From positions 1,397,582 to 1,461,581 of the forward strand of contig NW_022985165.1 of NCBI RefSeq assembly GCF_010093535.1: a DNA stretch of 64,000 nt. The letters are read 5' to 3'. Shown one piece after another: positions 1 to 10,497 of the stretch. How positions within the stretch are numbered: the first letter of the stretch is position 1; every line of letters starts with the position of its first letter. The translations under genes and the position numbers were made by a program. The notes under the pieces are model-generated. The model saw nothing but the letters and a program-made list of their open reading frames with translations, was not told the DNA's origin and did no database searches. The stretch comes from Lindgomyces ingoldianus. Its lineage: Eukaryota; Ascomycota; Dothideomycetes; Pleosporales; Lindgomycetaceae.

Positions 1-435
1 ATGCAGAGTCTTATAAAAGATAATAAATAACTACAGCACTAGACAACCTTTATAAGCTAATTCTACAGCTAAATTATAAAGGCTAGGCAATAAAAAGAAG
101 TAGGTAATTATTAAGACTATACTTAAGCTATATGCGCAAGGAATTTCACCTTAGATAGCATTTATAGCTAATATAGCTAATTCTTTGCGCGCTAAGCGTA
201 ATCTAGGCTATGTTTACATAAACTAGCCTAGTATGTTTATAAAGTGTTATTTAGAGCTTAAAGTAATGTTTAAGCGTAAGTATAACTATAAGAGAGCCCT
301 CTATAAGAGTCCTAGAGTAATTTAGGGCAGGTTTAGCCTTGTAGAGAATATTAAAGCTAAGTATAGCATCTAGGATAATAACACGTACAACTTTAGTAAA
401 ATAGAGTTTATAATTAGCTAAATATCTCTTTACTA
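1..435 (+). pseudogene. Fot1/pogo-like (Tc1/mariner superfamily) transposase, N-terminal half, RIP-damaged
   Basis: One frame (codons starting at positions 2, 5, 8 and so on) gives a continuous protein-like reading broken only by TAA/TAG codons that restore as Gln or Trp. It contains the helix-turn-helix style segment QGISP...IANSLRAKRN, then GYVYIN.PSMFIKCYLELK (the 'nW..rFi.Rhp.Lk' region of CENP-B/pogo transposases), then KYSI.DNNTYNFSKIEF, matching the 'YNFDEtGF' stretch around the first catalytic Asp. That Asp is Asn here (GAC to AAC), so the catalytic site is mutated. The 3' half with the remaining DDE motifs is missing: the frame runs into an inverted copy of itself at about 421. The window begins inside the gene, so the true start is off the left edge. 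The family call rests on these motifs and on similarity to the complete copy at 27605-29290. Confidence 0.72.
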
Positions 436-712
436 TACTTGCGCTTAAAACTTTACTTTAAGCTCTAAATAACACTTTACAAACGTACTAGGCTAGTTTA
501 TGTAAACATAGCCTAGATTATGCTTAGCGCGCAAAGAATTAGCTATATTAGCTATAAATGCTATCTAAGGGGAAATTCCTTGCGTATATAGCTTAAGTAT
601 AGTCTTAATAATTACCTGCTCTTTTTTATTACTTAGCCTTTATAATTTAGCTGTAGAATTAGCTTGTAAAGGTTGTCTAGTGCTATAGTTATTTATTGTC
701 TTTTACAGAACC
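5..712. repeat. Large imperfect inverted repeat (hairpin) made of transposase sequence
   Basis: Positions about 5-295 reappear as the reverse complement at about 421-712, leaving a loop of about 125 bp (296-420). Mismatches between the arms are mostly transitions, consistent with RIP after duplication, plus a few small indels. Both arms derive from the transposase N-terminal region, so this is an inverted duplication of part of a transposon rather than classical terminal repeats. The DUF3723 frame begins directly after the right arm. Confidence 0.85.
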
Positions 713-714
713 TT

Positions 715-3700
715 GCACATAGCTATAGCACATTTCTTTAAAAGTTTTATGTCTTATTTAAAAGCTTAGAGCGTAAGCTGTATCTAACGTTCTTTTAGCG
801 CGTCTAAGTAGTGTTGTGGGGAATGCATTAGTGTAGGAAGAGTGGTTTAGTGGGGTCTTGGCAAAAGTGAGCGACTTAGGTGTGTGAGCAACTCGCCTGT
901 GAAGTACGTTACGCAATATCTAAACACAAAGCAAAAAACTTAAAGCAGATTCTCTGTTACAGAGAGTTCATGCATGCATTTAATCTTTAGTTAGACATTC
1001 TAGCATTAAAATGGGGTATGCGATTAAGCACGTTACACAAAATCTTTGCTATAAAATGCTATAAGGTAAGGGTTTTTGCCACGTGTTTCTAATTACTAAC
1101 TATGCTTAATAGGAAAATCTCTGCTACCTTAGGTATATTAAGGAAGTTTAGAACAAGATTCTTCTTAATCTACAAGCAAGGCAGAAGCTAAACAGAGCTA
1201 ATGTAAAAGCCTTAGAGCTTACCGCTCTAGGCGCATGCAGGGCTAATAGGGAACATTTATATAGCTAATTGCGTGGCGGCAAGATTTTTAGTGCTTTTAA
1301 CAAGCAAGAGCGCAAAGCTATGTAGGAAAAAGTGCTATCTATCTCTTTAGACCACTTAATTTCTTCTTTCTATAGCTACTTTAAGGATATAAACTACTTC
1401 TAAGGGCCTGTTAAGTGTGTAAAATCACTTTTAAAGTTGTTGCTAAGGGATTCTGTATCCTCTGCCCTCTTAAGAGCGTTTAGGGATAGGAATTAGAGAG
1501 TTAACTAATACGTAGTTTAGAAATCTAAGTCTAGATTTATACTTAGGCTAGGAGATTTATTAGATAGAGAAGATTTTGCACTTTAATAGATATAGATTAT
1601 TGCTATGCGTTACTCTAAAGCAAAACTAGACTAGAAACCTAGCAAGGCAATCTTATGCAAGATTGCTGCTCACGCTTATTAATTAGGATTTAAGTCCACG
1701 CCAATCCTCAACTTAATGCAGGGGTCTGCTAATAGGCAGATTGCTCTTAAAGCCCTACTAGAGGCTCAGAGACTAGATCGCTTTAAATATAATGCTGCTG
1801 CCTTTAAGGAGTACATAGAGCAAATAGTTAGATTTTTTTCCACAGCTAAGGCACTAACAGAAGAGGAGGCAAGAAATATATATAAGGTTGATAATAATGG
1901 AAGGCCACCTAAAAGATGCGGGGTTCTAAAACCAAAGGACCACAAACAGGACAAGTTGTTACTGTTTTTAGATAAGTTGCACAACACTAATAAGCAACAG
2001 TATCCTAAGATAACGTCATTTTTCGTCCGCAGATCTGTGTACTTTGCCTTTTAGGGTAAACTAGCCCGCATTGTTAATCATAGCATATCTCACAGACAAA
2101 CACAAACTCCTAAAGAGGAGATAGTTAAGGCAGAAGCCAAAGAAGAAACACAGGAATTTGCTGAGCAGCAGCGGTTCGCTTAGCTAGCAGAGAGAAGGGA
2201 GAGTCAGAGACAAGTTGAGCAGGAGAGGGAGAGGCAGGCTGAGGAAGGACATCTGGCTCAGCTATCCGAGCGGAGGCAGACTGAAGAAGGGCGGCTAGCT
2301 CAGCTATCCGAACAGAGGCAGACTGAGGAAGGACATTTGGCTCAGCTAGCCAAGCAGACACAGGCTGAAGAAGGACACCTGGCTCAGCTATTCGAACAGA
2401 GACAGACTGAGGAAGAACAGCTGGCTCAGTTATTCAAACAGAGACAGACTAAGGAAGAACAGCTGGCTCAGTTATCCAAGCGGAGGCGGGCTGAGGAAAA
2501 ACAGCTTACTCAGCTAGCCAAACAGAGGCGAGCTATGCTAGAACAGCTTCTTCAACTAGCAGAGCAAGAAGAGAGGCAGAAGGAGGGAATTTCCAAGCAG
2601 CAACAGCTAGCTCAAATATCAGAGCAGGGAGGGGAGAGGCAGCAGGAAGAAGCTGAGCAAGAGAGGCAGGCCGAGGAGGAGAGACTCCGGCTAGCAGAGC
2701 AAGAAAGCCAGCGGCAAGCTGAAGAGGACAGACACAGGCAAACCGAGCAAGAGCTATTCGAGGACGATACCCAAGAGACACGTACACCTAATGGACGGAA
2801 ACCTCTTACGAGGCCACAAACTAGCGGAGAGATACTAGCCAACCTATGGAAGCTCGATGGAAAGAGGCCACATAATAAAAAGCCTAAACCCCCAAGAGGT
2901 ATAGGTGTTACACGAAAAGAAAACGACCGTAAACGGGTTACCCAGATTGACTTAGGGGAATTTGTAGAACCTATAAGTCATGCACAAGTAGAATCAGGTA
3001 AGCAAACCCACACACTGATAAATAACGCTAATCTAGTAAAAGGCGAGCAGCAGCAGGCCCAGCTAGCGGTACAAGACGAGCAAGAACAAGAAAGGCTAGC
3101 TGAGGAGAGGCAGCGGGAAATCGAGGAGGCGGAGAGGGCAGAGAGGCAGCGGCAAATCGAGGAGGCAGAGAGGGCGGAGAGGCAAAGACAAGCCGAGGAG
3201 GCAGAGAGGGCGGAGAGGCAGAGACAAGCTGAGGAGGCAGAGAGGGCGGAGAGGCAGAGACAAGCCGAGGAGGCGGAGCGGGCGGAGAGGCAGCGGCAAA
3301 TCGAGGAGGCGGAGAGGGCAGAGAGGCAGCGGCAAATCGAGGAGGCGGAGCGGGCGGAGAGGCAGAGACAAGCCGAGGAGGCGGGGCGGGCGGAGAGGCA
3401 GAGACAAGCTGAAGAGGCGGAGAGGGCAGAGAGGCAGCGGCAAGCTGAAGATGCGGAGAGGGCGGAGAGGCAGCGGCAAATCGAGGAGGCGGAGAGGGCG
3501 GAGAGGCAGCGGCAAATTGAGGAAGCAGAGAGGGCGGAGAGGCAGAGACAAGCCGAGGAGGCAGAGAGGGCAGAGAGACAGCGGCAAGCTGAAGAGGCGG
3601 AGAGGGCGGAGAGGCAGAGACAAGCCGAGGAGGCGGAGAGGGCGGAGAGGCAGCGGCAAATCGAGGAGGCAGAGCAGGCAGAGAGGCAGCGGCAAATCGA

Positions 3701-4580
3701 GGAGGCGGAGAGGGTGGAGAGGCAGAGACAAGCCGAGGAGGCGGAGAGGGCGGAGAGGCAGAGACAAGCCGAGGAGGCGGAGAGGGCGGAGAGGCAGAGA
3801 CAAGCCGAGGAGGCGGAGCGGGCGGAGAGGCAGCGGCAAATCGAGGAAGAAAGAGAAAAGGAAGACGATATCCAAGAGACGCACATAAGCAGAAGACAGG
3901 AATATCCCGCGAAACCACAACCTAACAGAGAATCACTTGCTAGCCTATGGAATCCCGACAGAGAGAGGATATATAGAAAGAAGCCTAAGCCTCCAAGAGG
4001 TATAGGTGCTGCACGAAAAGAAAACGACCGTAAACAGATTACTCAGATTGACTTAGGGGAAGTTATAGAACCTGCAACTTAGAGACGAGCAGAGAAGGAT
4101 TAAGTAAAATTAGGTTAGTAAACCTATACTCTGCTGAATAACACTAATTCTCTAGCAATAGATGAAGCCGATTCCACTACTCCCTCTCCAGATCAACAGG
4201 CCAACGCCTAAAAAATCCCCATAAATTTCAAGATCCGCGAGAGAGGGGCATAGAGACCTGAACGCCGTCTTCTAGTTGATTCCTTAAAGCCATTGGCGGT
4301 AGATAAGGTAAAACAACTAGCGATAAAGTATATGAGAAAGTACAAAGGCATACAGATATATGATACAAACTTCTGTAAGTTAAACCCTCAGACATGTTTT
4401 GAGGACGTCACAGCAGACGGGACGAACACTATCCTTCTAATTCTGGAATCGGAAAAAGACGGTATTGAATTTCCATTCGCTCCTGGGACGAGCTCTGAGT
4501 CACAGACCAATCTGGCATCTAATTCAAAGGCTGAGCAGGAAGGTAAGGCCAAGCGGAAAAAAGGTCGCCTTGAAATTTAG
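715..4580 (+). pseudogene. DUF3723-family protein, full-length but stop-riddled relic
   Basis: A single protein-like frame runs from the edge of the hairpin to the TAG at 4578. It needs only one 47-nt intron (1066-1112, GTAAGG...TACTAAC...TAG, phase 0). About a dozen or more in-frame TAG/TAA/TGA codons interrupt it (e.g. 2052, 2181 and 4080), nearly all explained by CAG/CAA to TAG/TAA or TGG to TAG/TGA, i.e. CpA mutation. Family-like landmarks in order are: IFSAFNKQERKAMWEKVLSI, SLDHLISSFYSYFKDINYF, AHAY.LGFKSTPI (the LGF motif of DUF3723) and ITSFFVRRSVYFAF. These are followed by a Glu/Arg/Gln-rich coiled coil and a conserved-looking tail QTCFEDVTADGTNTILLI. A segment KKPKPPRGIG..RKENDRK..TQIDLGE occurs twice, on either side of the 36-bp repeat array. 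The molecular function of the family is unknown. Its genes recur as cargo of Starship giant transposons. The 5' end may be truncated by the hairpin. Confidence 0.8.
3120..3846 (+). repeat. 36-bp tandem coding repeat, about 20 units
   Basis: Twenty consecutive 12-residue units of the form EEAERAERQRQA or EEAERAERQRQI lie inside the DUF3723 frame. Most differences alternate the last residue (Ala/Ile). The array stays open in this frame for its whole length. Its reverse complement and the other frames are also open, which produces large spurious ORFs on both strands. The encoded peptide should form a charged single alpha-helix or coiled coil. A related, more diverged 14-residue repeat (RQTEEEQLAQL type) precedes it at about 2210-2560. 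Confidence 0.95.
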
Positions 4581-4800
4581 GTGGGATATTCTCAGTGCCC
4601 GAACAATAGAGCTGTCGGTCATGTCTTCCACAGCTAGTGTGGTGACGAATACGAGGGCTGTAAGCACCGTGAAACTCTTTCAACCTCGCTCAAGATACGA
4701 AGGTCCTTCAAACCCATGCTTTTCCATGGATGAAGAGGCGTGATTAGGAATGAATCACGCCGCATTGTGTCATGCGTGGGGGAACTAGGTATTGGTGCAC

Positions 4801-5364
4801 TGGAGGATATCGAGTTCGCACAAACGAAGATGCATTACCCTTGCAACGACTGGCTCATCCGAAGACACCGAACAAGGCTCTTTGGTGAGACCTGTAATCC
4901 TTGACGAATATGATGTCGGTCATGCATGAGAATTCCCTGCTCTGAGACATTGTGGAAACTTATTGATCCTACTGGCTCAGTACCTACTTGGCCGTTCTCA
5001 TCATTCATCATTCCGACAGTTGGTGGGAGACGAAGGATACTGGAGGCTTGGGGATTTGATGCTTTACAGCGTGTGCCAAAATTTGAATCATACATGAAGC
5101 TCGATGCTAGCCAAGCTCTCAGTCTGGTATGAGGCTGAGCATCTTCAGCATCTCTTGTCGTTGTGGTCGGAGGAAGCATGAAATGCAAGGTGTTTTACCC
5201 GCTACTTCCGCGGGTTGAAGCCCAGAGAGGCTGATTTTGAGGCGGAGTGCATGGCCGATACTAAATTAGGAGAATAGAGATAGGATGGTACTCTTAGTCC
5301 TGGTCTGCATGACTTTAATCATCTTCTATCAACCAAGAAGACGCGTTTCGTATCTCTGCTATGA
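4801..5364 (+). pseudogene. Relic reading frame of unknown family
   Basis: The frame starting at 4801 reads as plausible protein, including SLVRPVILDEYDVGHA, LRHCGNLLILLAQYLLGR, GDEGYWRLGDLMLYSVC and WYEAEHLQHLLSLWSEEA. It is interrupted only by TGA and TAG codons at places where Trp fits, as expected if TGG was converted by RIP. I do not recognise the family. The frame lies about 220 bp after the end of the DUF3723 relic, in a different phase, and could be a separate gene or a displaced 3' exon. Base composition is less AT-rich than in the transposon nest. Short ORFs on the other strand over the same interval have no supporting features and are probably shadows. Confidence 0.4.
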
Positions 5365-5929
5365 CTAGCCTCTTGCATAGTCACATCCCCTTGGTCTGAC
5401 TGCCAGGAGTGACCCCGCGGCTGCCGGTGAGTTGGAGTGTTCTGCTGGCGCTCAATGATCCACAATGCAGTATCCCGAGTGCTCTAGTGCCAATAGTGAT
5501 AATTGTATGGTAAGTTGTAAGCAATTACTATTCTATTTGCAGATTTACATGTTGACCGTAGTGCCATACCCCTTTCCTGAGCCCTACGCGGAAGGAAGAT
5601 ATAGAGACGCGAAGGTACATCAAAGGAATACGTCAGCCCGTAGCCAAGGTCGTTCGACTAAGCCGCTTAATGTAATACTTGCCTTGTCGCAGAATAAGCT
5701 TGCTTGGTAAGATTTGGTGCTTCGCCGCTTCTATTTTCAGGAGGTAGCATGAACGGGAGGGCGGTGGGTGACAAGTTCAAGCGTCTCTGCTGGGTCTGCC
5801 CAAGAATGTAAATTCTTCTAGTACTCCGTGCAAGGGTACAGCTCCAGAAAGCAACCTTATCACAATGCAATAAGGAAATCAGTCCAGCAAACGAGCTGTC
5901 TGACCGGGTCGATTTCCGTAGATGGCGCG
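5365..5929. other. Intergenic stretch without a supported gene
   Basis: Only short unsupported ORFs are present (for example 5465-5710 plus and part of 5667-6029 minus). Composition is ordinary mixed sequence without obvious RIP, repeats or RNA-gene features. Confidence 0.5.
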
Positions 5930-6092
5930 GCAGTGCATGATCCAGGCACCTCTGGGCAGCATTACAGGGGCACAGAAAAAAAACATATAAGAAAGCAAGC
6001 CGCCGCCGCCCAATCAACCTTACTCTCACTTTGCATCTCTTTTTTAAATATTTCTCGCAAAGACGTTACTTCTTAAGCTCCATATCTACATC
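5930..6092 (+). promoter_or_regulatory. Probable core promoter and 5' leader of the 6093 gene
   Basis: A TATA-like CATATAA (5984-5990) is followed by a pyrimidine-rich leader (about 6010-6060) and a purine-poor context just before the ATG at 6093. This is a common arrangement in filamentous fungi. The call is inferred from position and composition only. Confidence 0.4.
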
Positions 6093-7343
6093 ATGCGGAA
6101 GACGCGATCCGGGAAAGGCGCCAATGCGATACGTTCAAAATCCACTCTTTGCCGGCAACAACCCGATCGTAGGACGGGTCCCGCTAGAAGAAAAGCCACT
6201 GTGAAGAGAGCAAGACTCGTACGCATATCCGATTATGCCTCAGAATTCGACCTTAGACGACCTGTTGCTACATATCCACGGTTTCAAGAGGCTTCATTTA
6301 CTCACTAGGGGGATTTGGACCCTGTCGCCATTGCTCTCCAAACCAAAACGCTTGACAAGGGAAGTCAAGCGTTGTCGCCGATCCGCACGACAGGAAGCTA
6401 ACTCCCGCCAATAGGACCTTGAGATGCTCCAGGGAGAGGTAAGTGAGGGCGAGGGGGTTATCAAAACAAATTATCCACCTCACACGATCAGCACGGACAA
6501 CAATCTGCAAGAGTGGGAAGAGACAGAGAGAACACTATCCAACTATCACGGCCATTCTTCGCCCAGCGACTTAGGAAGGGCATTCAGCCCACCGCGTACG
6601 GAAGCGGCCCCGATCGAAGATACTATACATGAAGGTCAATCATTGGCCCTCCTCGGCTTTGCAGAAGTGACCGAGCCACCTACTGGGACATCCCGTGAGG
6701 CTTTAGCACGTGATGATTCAAACACGGAGAACATTCAATCAGTCGTGATCGAAATTTCCCACGACCGACTAGTTGAGCTTGACGGCGAACGAATAGTACC
6801 ACTCCAAGCAGAGCATGAATTGCAAGGTATGAAGTTCTAAGATTCTGCTTGTTGCAATTAACGCGTAATCTAGAAGACCCCATTCCTGGCAGTTCATATC
6901 GGAGAACGCATCGTACGAGCAAGCGTAGCGAGCATGGGACTTTGATGCCTTGGGCATCGCGCAAATGCGAGGAGGAATTTATTACAAGATATGAAGATAA
7001 ATTCGAGGCACTACAGATGACGTGGTTCAACGTGGCTAGCCTCAGCGGTGAAGACGGAACGCTGGAAGCCTTGTTTAATAAATTTAAGGACTGCTTGGTT
7101 AAGGTATGTGACGACGATAGGTTGGCTTCGGGGGCTGCTTCCTTCCTCTGGCAAGCGTGGGAGCCTATTACTCAGGCAGTAGAGTGCTCTAATGCATTGC
7201 CAAGCAAGGAGAAGGCGCAACAATTTAGCCGCCTCTTGTCCGAATTAATGGACTATGAACCATTATATGATACTATTATAGATGGGCAAGAAGAGAAAGA
7301 ATGTGAGTACACTGACGACGAAACAGAAGATAAGAGACAGTAG
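6093..7343 (+). CDS. Hypothetical fungal protein, multi-exon
   Basis: Function not recognised. The last intron is well supported: GTATGA at 6827 to CTAG ending at 6873 (47 nt) joins the open frame 6424-6826 to 6874-7343 in phase. The last exon encodes an acidic, mostly helical segment (ALFNKFKDCLVKVCDDDR, AASFLWQAWEPITQAVE) and ends at TAG 7341. The 5' part is less certain. An open exon from ATG 6093 encodes a basic Arg/Lys-rich N-terminus, and an acceptor with a branch-like GCTAAC and AATAG ends at 6414. A perfect GTAAGT donor at 6439 may define another intron ending at CAG 6491. The basic N-terminus could bind nucleic acid, but no named domain is visible. No RIP-type stops occur in the last two exons, so this is probably a live gene between damaged neighbours. 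Confidence 0.5.
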
Positions 7344-7995
7344 ATAGCCAAGCATATTACTCATAATTTATTTTGGGTATCAGTTCCTGCACAGTTAGGA
7401 GACCTGCTACTTGACTGTTACAACCCTAAGGAAGACACCTGTCGGAACGCCACAGCATAGTTTTTGAAGGACATATGCCAGTCAAGGAGGAAGTCAGTGA
7501 GCGGCGCCGCCCTACGGCGCTTATCCAAGTGACAAGATAGCCTCGCCAAGGACTATCACTAGATGCGATAGCCCCGGCCTGAGCTATCGCTCTCCGTGCC
7601 AAGTCATTATCACTTGCGATGATAGTGACTATCGGAGTGACCGCTCACGATGCTCACGACCGTCAGAGTGCTCATGGTGGATATATCTAGTAGGCAGAAT
7701 CCCTTTATGGGACCCTGCGTTTAACCCTAACCGCCCCTTGCACTTACCGAAGGTCTTCGACCACTACGTTCGTCCAAGCCCCATTGGGAGTATAGTCGTC
7801 TGGTTGACACGCGCTGTCCTCGTCCTTAGTCGACTCCAAGCGTCATTTAAGGATACTGTGCAAGCACGGTACTATATTCTGTTACACTGTAATAACGTTA
7901 CTATTTATACTTTTATTCTTTTAACTTAAGGCTTTAAGTATAAGTGGAACTTTAAGTTAGGCTTTTAATGGATAAAAAGAATTGTTAAAGTCAGT
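7344..7995. other. Intergenic, with short inverted and direct motifs
   Basis: No gene is supported. The stretch 7530-7650 repeats GATAG/CTATC and ACTATCAC/GATAGTGA words in both orientations and could fold, but there is no clear terminal repeat. A 10-mer AACCCTAACC occurs at 7723-7732. RIP-like AT enrichment begins near 7850. Confidence 0.4.
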
Positions 7996-8055
7996 CCACC
8001 CGTAGCGAAAAACCACCCGTGCCGAAAAATTTGAGGGGTACTTTGACTTCGCACA
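7996..8055 (+). repeat. Pogo-type transposon terminus, copy 1
   Basis: This carries two tandem ~17-bp subrepeats (CCACCCGTAGCGAAAAA, CCACCCGTGCCGAAAAA) followed by TTGAGGGGTACTTTGACTTC. A subterminal AACTCC...TATATAGAGC lies just downstream (about 8060-8085). The same subterminal word follows the related terminus at 13941. No transposase or matching opposite end was found nearby, so it is probably a relic or solo end. Confidence 0.55.
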
Positions 8056-8659
8056 ATCATAACTCCCGCTTATATAGAGCTCCGTAAGAATTACATACAA
8101 ATAATATTATATAGCCATTTATCAACGTAAGGAGCCCTTCAGTTCTTTAAAATACGTTTATGCTATTGATTTCTGGCCTGTTTCGCTCAGAGCCTTCATT
8201 TGTAGCAAAACAACGTTCCTTTACTGCACTGCTACTACTAAGCTCTGGCTTCTATATAATACTTATGAGAGGTGCTACCTACGCTGAAGAATCTCATGAA
8301 ACTGCTTACAATTTGTAATTGGCTGTGTGTTGATGTCCGCGCGCAAATCTATTCAGTGTCGCCACCCTTGTCAGTACTTCCAATTCATGCAGCTTCCATT
8401 TCCGGCTAGCGTCTTATTGCCTTGTAAGCCAACCAGTGTATTTTATTATAATTAGCCGTCCCAAAGAGCCGACGCCGTGGCTAAAACGGCTGTGGCTGTG
8501 CAATAAGTCAGCAATAACGTGATGACCCAGTCAAAGTCACGTTCTGAAGACACCTCTTCTTAGCCAATCACACTTCGCATTGGGCTGGAATAGCTGTCCG
8601 CTTGAGAAAACGTAACTTTGACTCTGACTTACCTCTCTGCGTGTAAGCAATAACATCCC

Positions 8660-8720
8660 CCCATGCGTGGCGAAAAACCACCCGTGCCGGAAAATGTGTG
8701 GGGTACTTTGACTTCACACG
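8660..8720 (+). repeat. Pogo-type transposon terminus, copy 2 (direct repeat of copy 1)
   Basis: This repeats the 7996-8055 sequence in the same orientation with a few substitutions, including the shared GGGGTACTTTGACTTC block. The two lie 664 bp apart. Direct orientation means they are not the two ends of one element. Two relic insertions or a tandem duplication are the likely explanations. Confidence 0.6.
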
Positions 8721-8992
8721 ACGATAGCCCTTCGCATACATCAAGCTTTAATTGATTGGCAGTGCAGGCTTTAAAATTTTCGCGTAGTGACGTTCCTGGT
8801 CAAGCCACGCCTTACCCCGCCCTGTAAGAGACAGAGGTGTCGACTGCCTTTTGCACTCTTTAAAATCAAGTCTAGCTATCTTCAATATTCATTTGCAATA
8901 CAATACTTCGTTTTATGTATCTTTGAGATATCCTTATTAGTACCCTTCAAGTCCAAAACCGCTTTGAAGGAACCCTACTACTCAACTCGGCA

Positions 8993-10447
8993 ATGTCAGC
9001 CCCCCCGACTACGGGAAACCCCAAGAACGAAATCTCGTGCGAAGACCTCTTGAAAAGCTTGCAAAACTTGAAGCTTGACGAACGAGTTGAAAATGCGAAG
9101 GAGACTTCTGGCTTCTGGAGGCAAATCCTGGTTGAAGCTGAATATCCATACGCACTCCTGGATTCATGCATGGAGGGAGAATACCACCATGTAAAAAAAT
9201 ACCTCCAAGAAACCAAAAATCCAGAACCCCTCCTTAATTGGGTTGACGAGAACGGGAACACGGCCCTCATATGTGCTGCATCAAGAGGAATGCCCAAAAT
9301 GGTTGAATTGCTTCTAAAATTTGGCGCGGACATCGACGCCCAAAACCACCATGGAAGAACGGCTCTTATGGAGGCTGTTTTGTGGGGTCAATTGGCAAGC
9401 GTCAACTATATCCTAGACAAAGGTGCTGCCTGGCTAGAGGACAATGATGGAAACAGCGCTGTTGACTTATCCAAAATAAATGAACGGAACGAACGAGAAA
9501 GATGGGAGCGCCTCCAAAATGAGAACATTCAACGACCATACGTCTCCAACAACTATCGACAGCAAATAGCCGATTTGCTGGAGCCTGAGGAGTCGGAGCC
9601 ACTCAAAGACTTCTCTACACAAATCGAAGCTACAAAAATTTGCGCCAATGCATTAGTAGTCAATAAAGCTCAGGCCTGGTCGATATCTACGCAACCCGAA
9701 ATTGAATGCAATCATCTGGCCGACATGGTCTTCGAGGTTCCTACGAAGGGATGGGATAACGTGATGAGCCATATGATTTGGAAAGATATTACCCTACCAG
9801 CTCATATCAGAACATTGAAAAGTTTACTGGATCCAACCCTTTCAGGAGCATCATGTCATCACTTCGATAACGCAATTTTGTCCATCTGCCCAGTAAATAG
9901 GAACATCCTAAGACTTACTGCATCTGTCAGGGAATTCCTACTACCAAAATCGACGAAAGCTATGGCCTGCATTAAGCTTGATGGGCACCCGACTCAGTAC
10001 ACTATGAGCGGAAATTCACATACGACTTTGGGACCCGGGGTTATAACTAATAAAAATTGGACTTTTGAAGTTATGCGTATCGCGAGTCACATAAGACACG
10101 ATTTTGGATCTGATCCGCGAGGTTGGGCGTGTCACGCGGAACTACAGGCCATAGCGGGGTATATCCATTGGTATCTGCCTCAGTTTGGAATTCCATGGGA
10201 CAGAATAACGGAGTATTTTGTTCTTCCCTATTCGTATCAAACCAGCCCTCGCATGGTGTTGATCCTCGTGAGCCAGGAGATGTGTAGCGTCTGTCAGCCT
10301 TTCGTAAAGGCTATCAACGATATCACCTCGCAAAGATTTGGATTTGCTTTTGATGTCAGAAACGGGTCTCCCAATGGACGATATAGCGGACTTATGAGAA
10401 GATATGCGCTATCTAATATCATAGGGACGTCTTCCTATTTTGTCTGA
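8993..10447 (+). CDS. Ankyrin-repeat protein with C-terminal OTT_1508-like deaminase domain
   Basis: An uninterrupted 484-residue ORF with ATG at 8993 in an acceptable context (CGGCAATGTC). Residues 40-75 form a helical lead-in. About 2.5 ankyrin repeats follow at 74-160 (NGNTALICAASRGMPKMVEL, HGRTALMEAVLWGQLASV, DNDGNSAVDLS). The C-terminal third carries a zinc-deaminase signature: H381-A-E383 (helix WACHAELQAIAGY) and C431-S-V-C434 (EMCSVCQPF), about 48 residues apart. This matches the HxE...CxxC layout of the deaminase superfamily and fits the fungal OTT_1508-like clade best. Members are predicted to deaminate a base or nucleotide, but substrates are unknown. All four zinc/catalytic residues are present and no RIP stops occur, so it is probably functional. 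No intron is needed and no signal peptide is visible, suggesting a cytosolic or nuclear location. The 3' neighbour is an ankyrin fragment of another type. Confidence 0.8.
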   Translation: MSAPPTTGNPKNEISCEDLLKSLQNLKLDERVENAKETSGFWRQILVEAEYPYALLDSCMEGEYHHVKKYLQETKNPEPLLNWVDENGNTALICAASRGMPKMVELLLKFGADIDAQNHHGRTALMEAVLWGQLASVNYILDKGAAWLEDNDGNSAVDLSKINERNERERWERLQNENIQRPYVSNNYRQQIADLLEPEESEPLKDFSTQIEATKICANALVVNKAQAWSISTQPEIECNHLADMVFEVPTKGWDNVMSHMIWKDITLPAHIRTLKSLLDPTLSGASCHHFDNAILSICPVNRNILRLTASVREFLLPKSTKAMACIKLDGHPTQYTMSGNSHTTLGPGVITNKNWTFEVMRIASHIRHDFGSDPRGWACHAELQAIAGYIHWYLPQFGIPWDRITEYFVLPYSYQTSPRMVLILVSQEMCSVCQPFVKAINDITSQRFGFAFDVRNGSPNGRYSGLMRRYALSNIIGTSSYFV

Positions 10448-10497
10448 CGGCGGAAGTATGCAGGATTAATAGATAGCTGATATTTTCGCATATTCAA

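Noticed and set aside
2978..3920. Large minus-strand ORFs (up to 302 codons, Ser/Leu/Ala/Pro-rich)
   Set aside because: They are antisense readings of the 36-bp repeat array. The periodic sequence keeps several frames open without any domain or start context.
7530..7650. Possible riboswitch or structured RNA from GATAG/CTATC repeats
   Set aside because: The repeated words allow pairing, but no defined stem architecture or conserved element could be justified.
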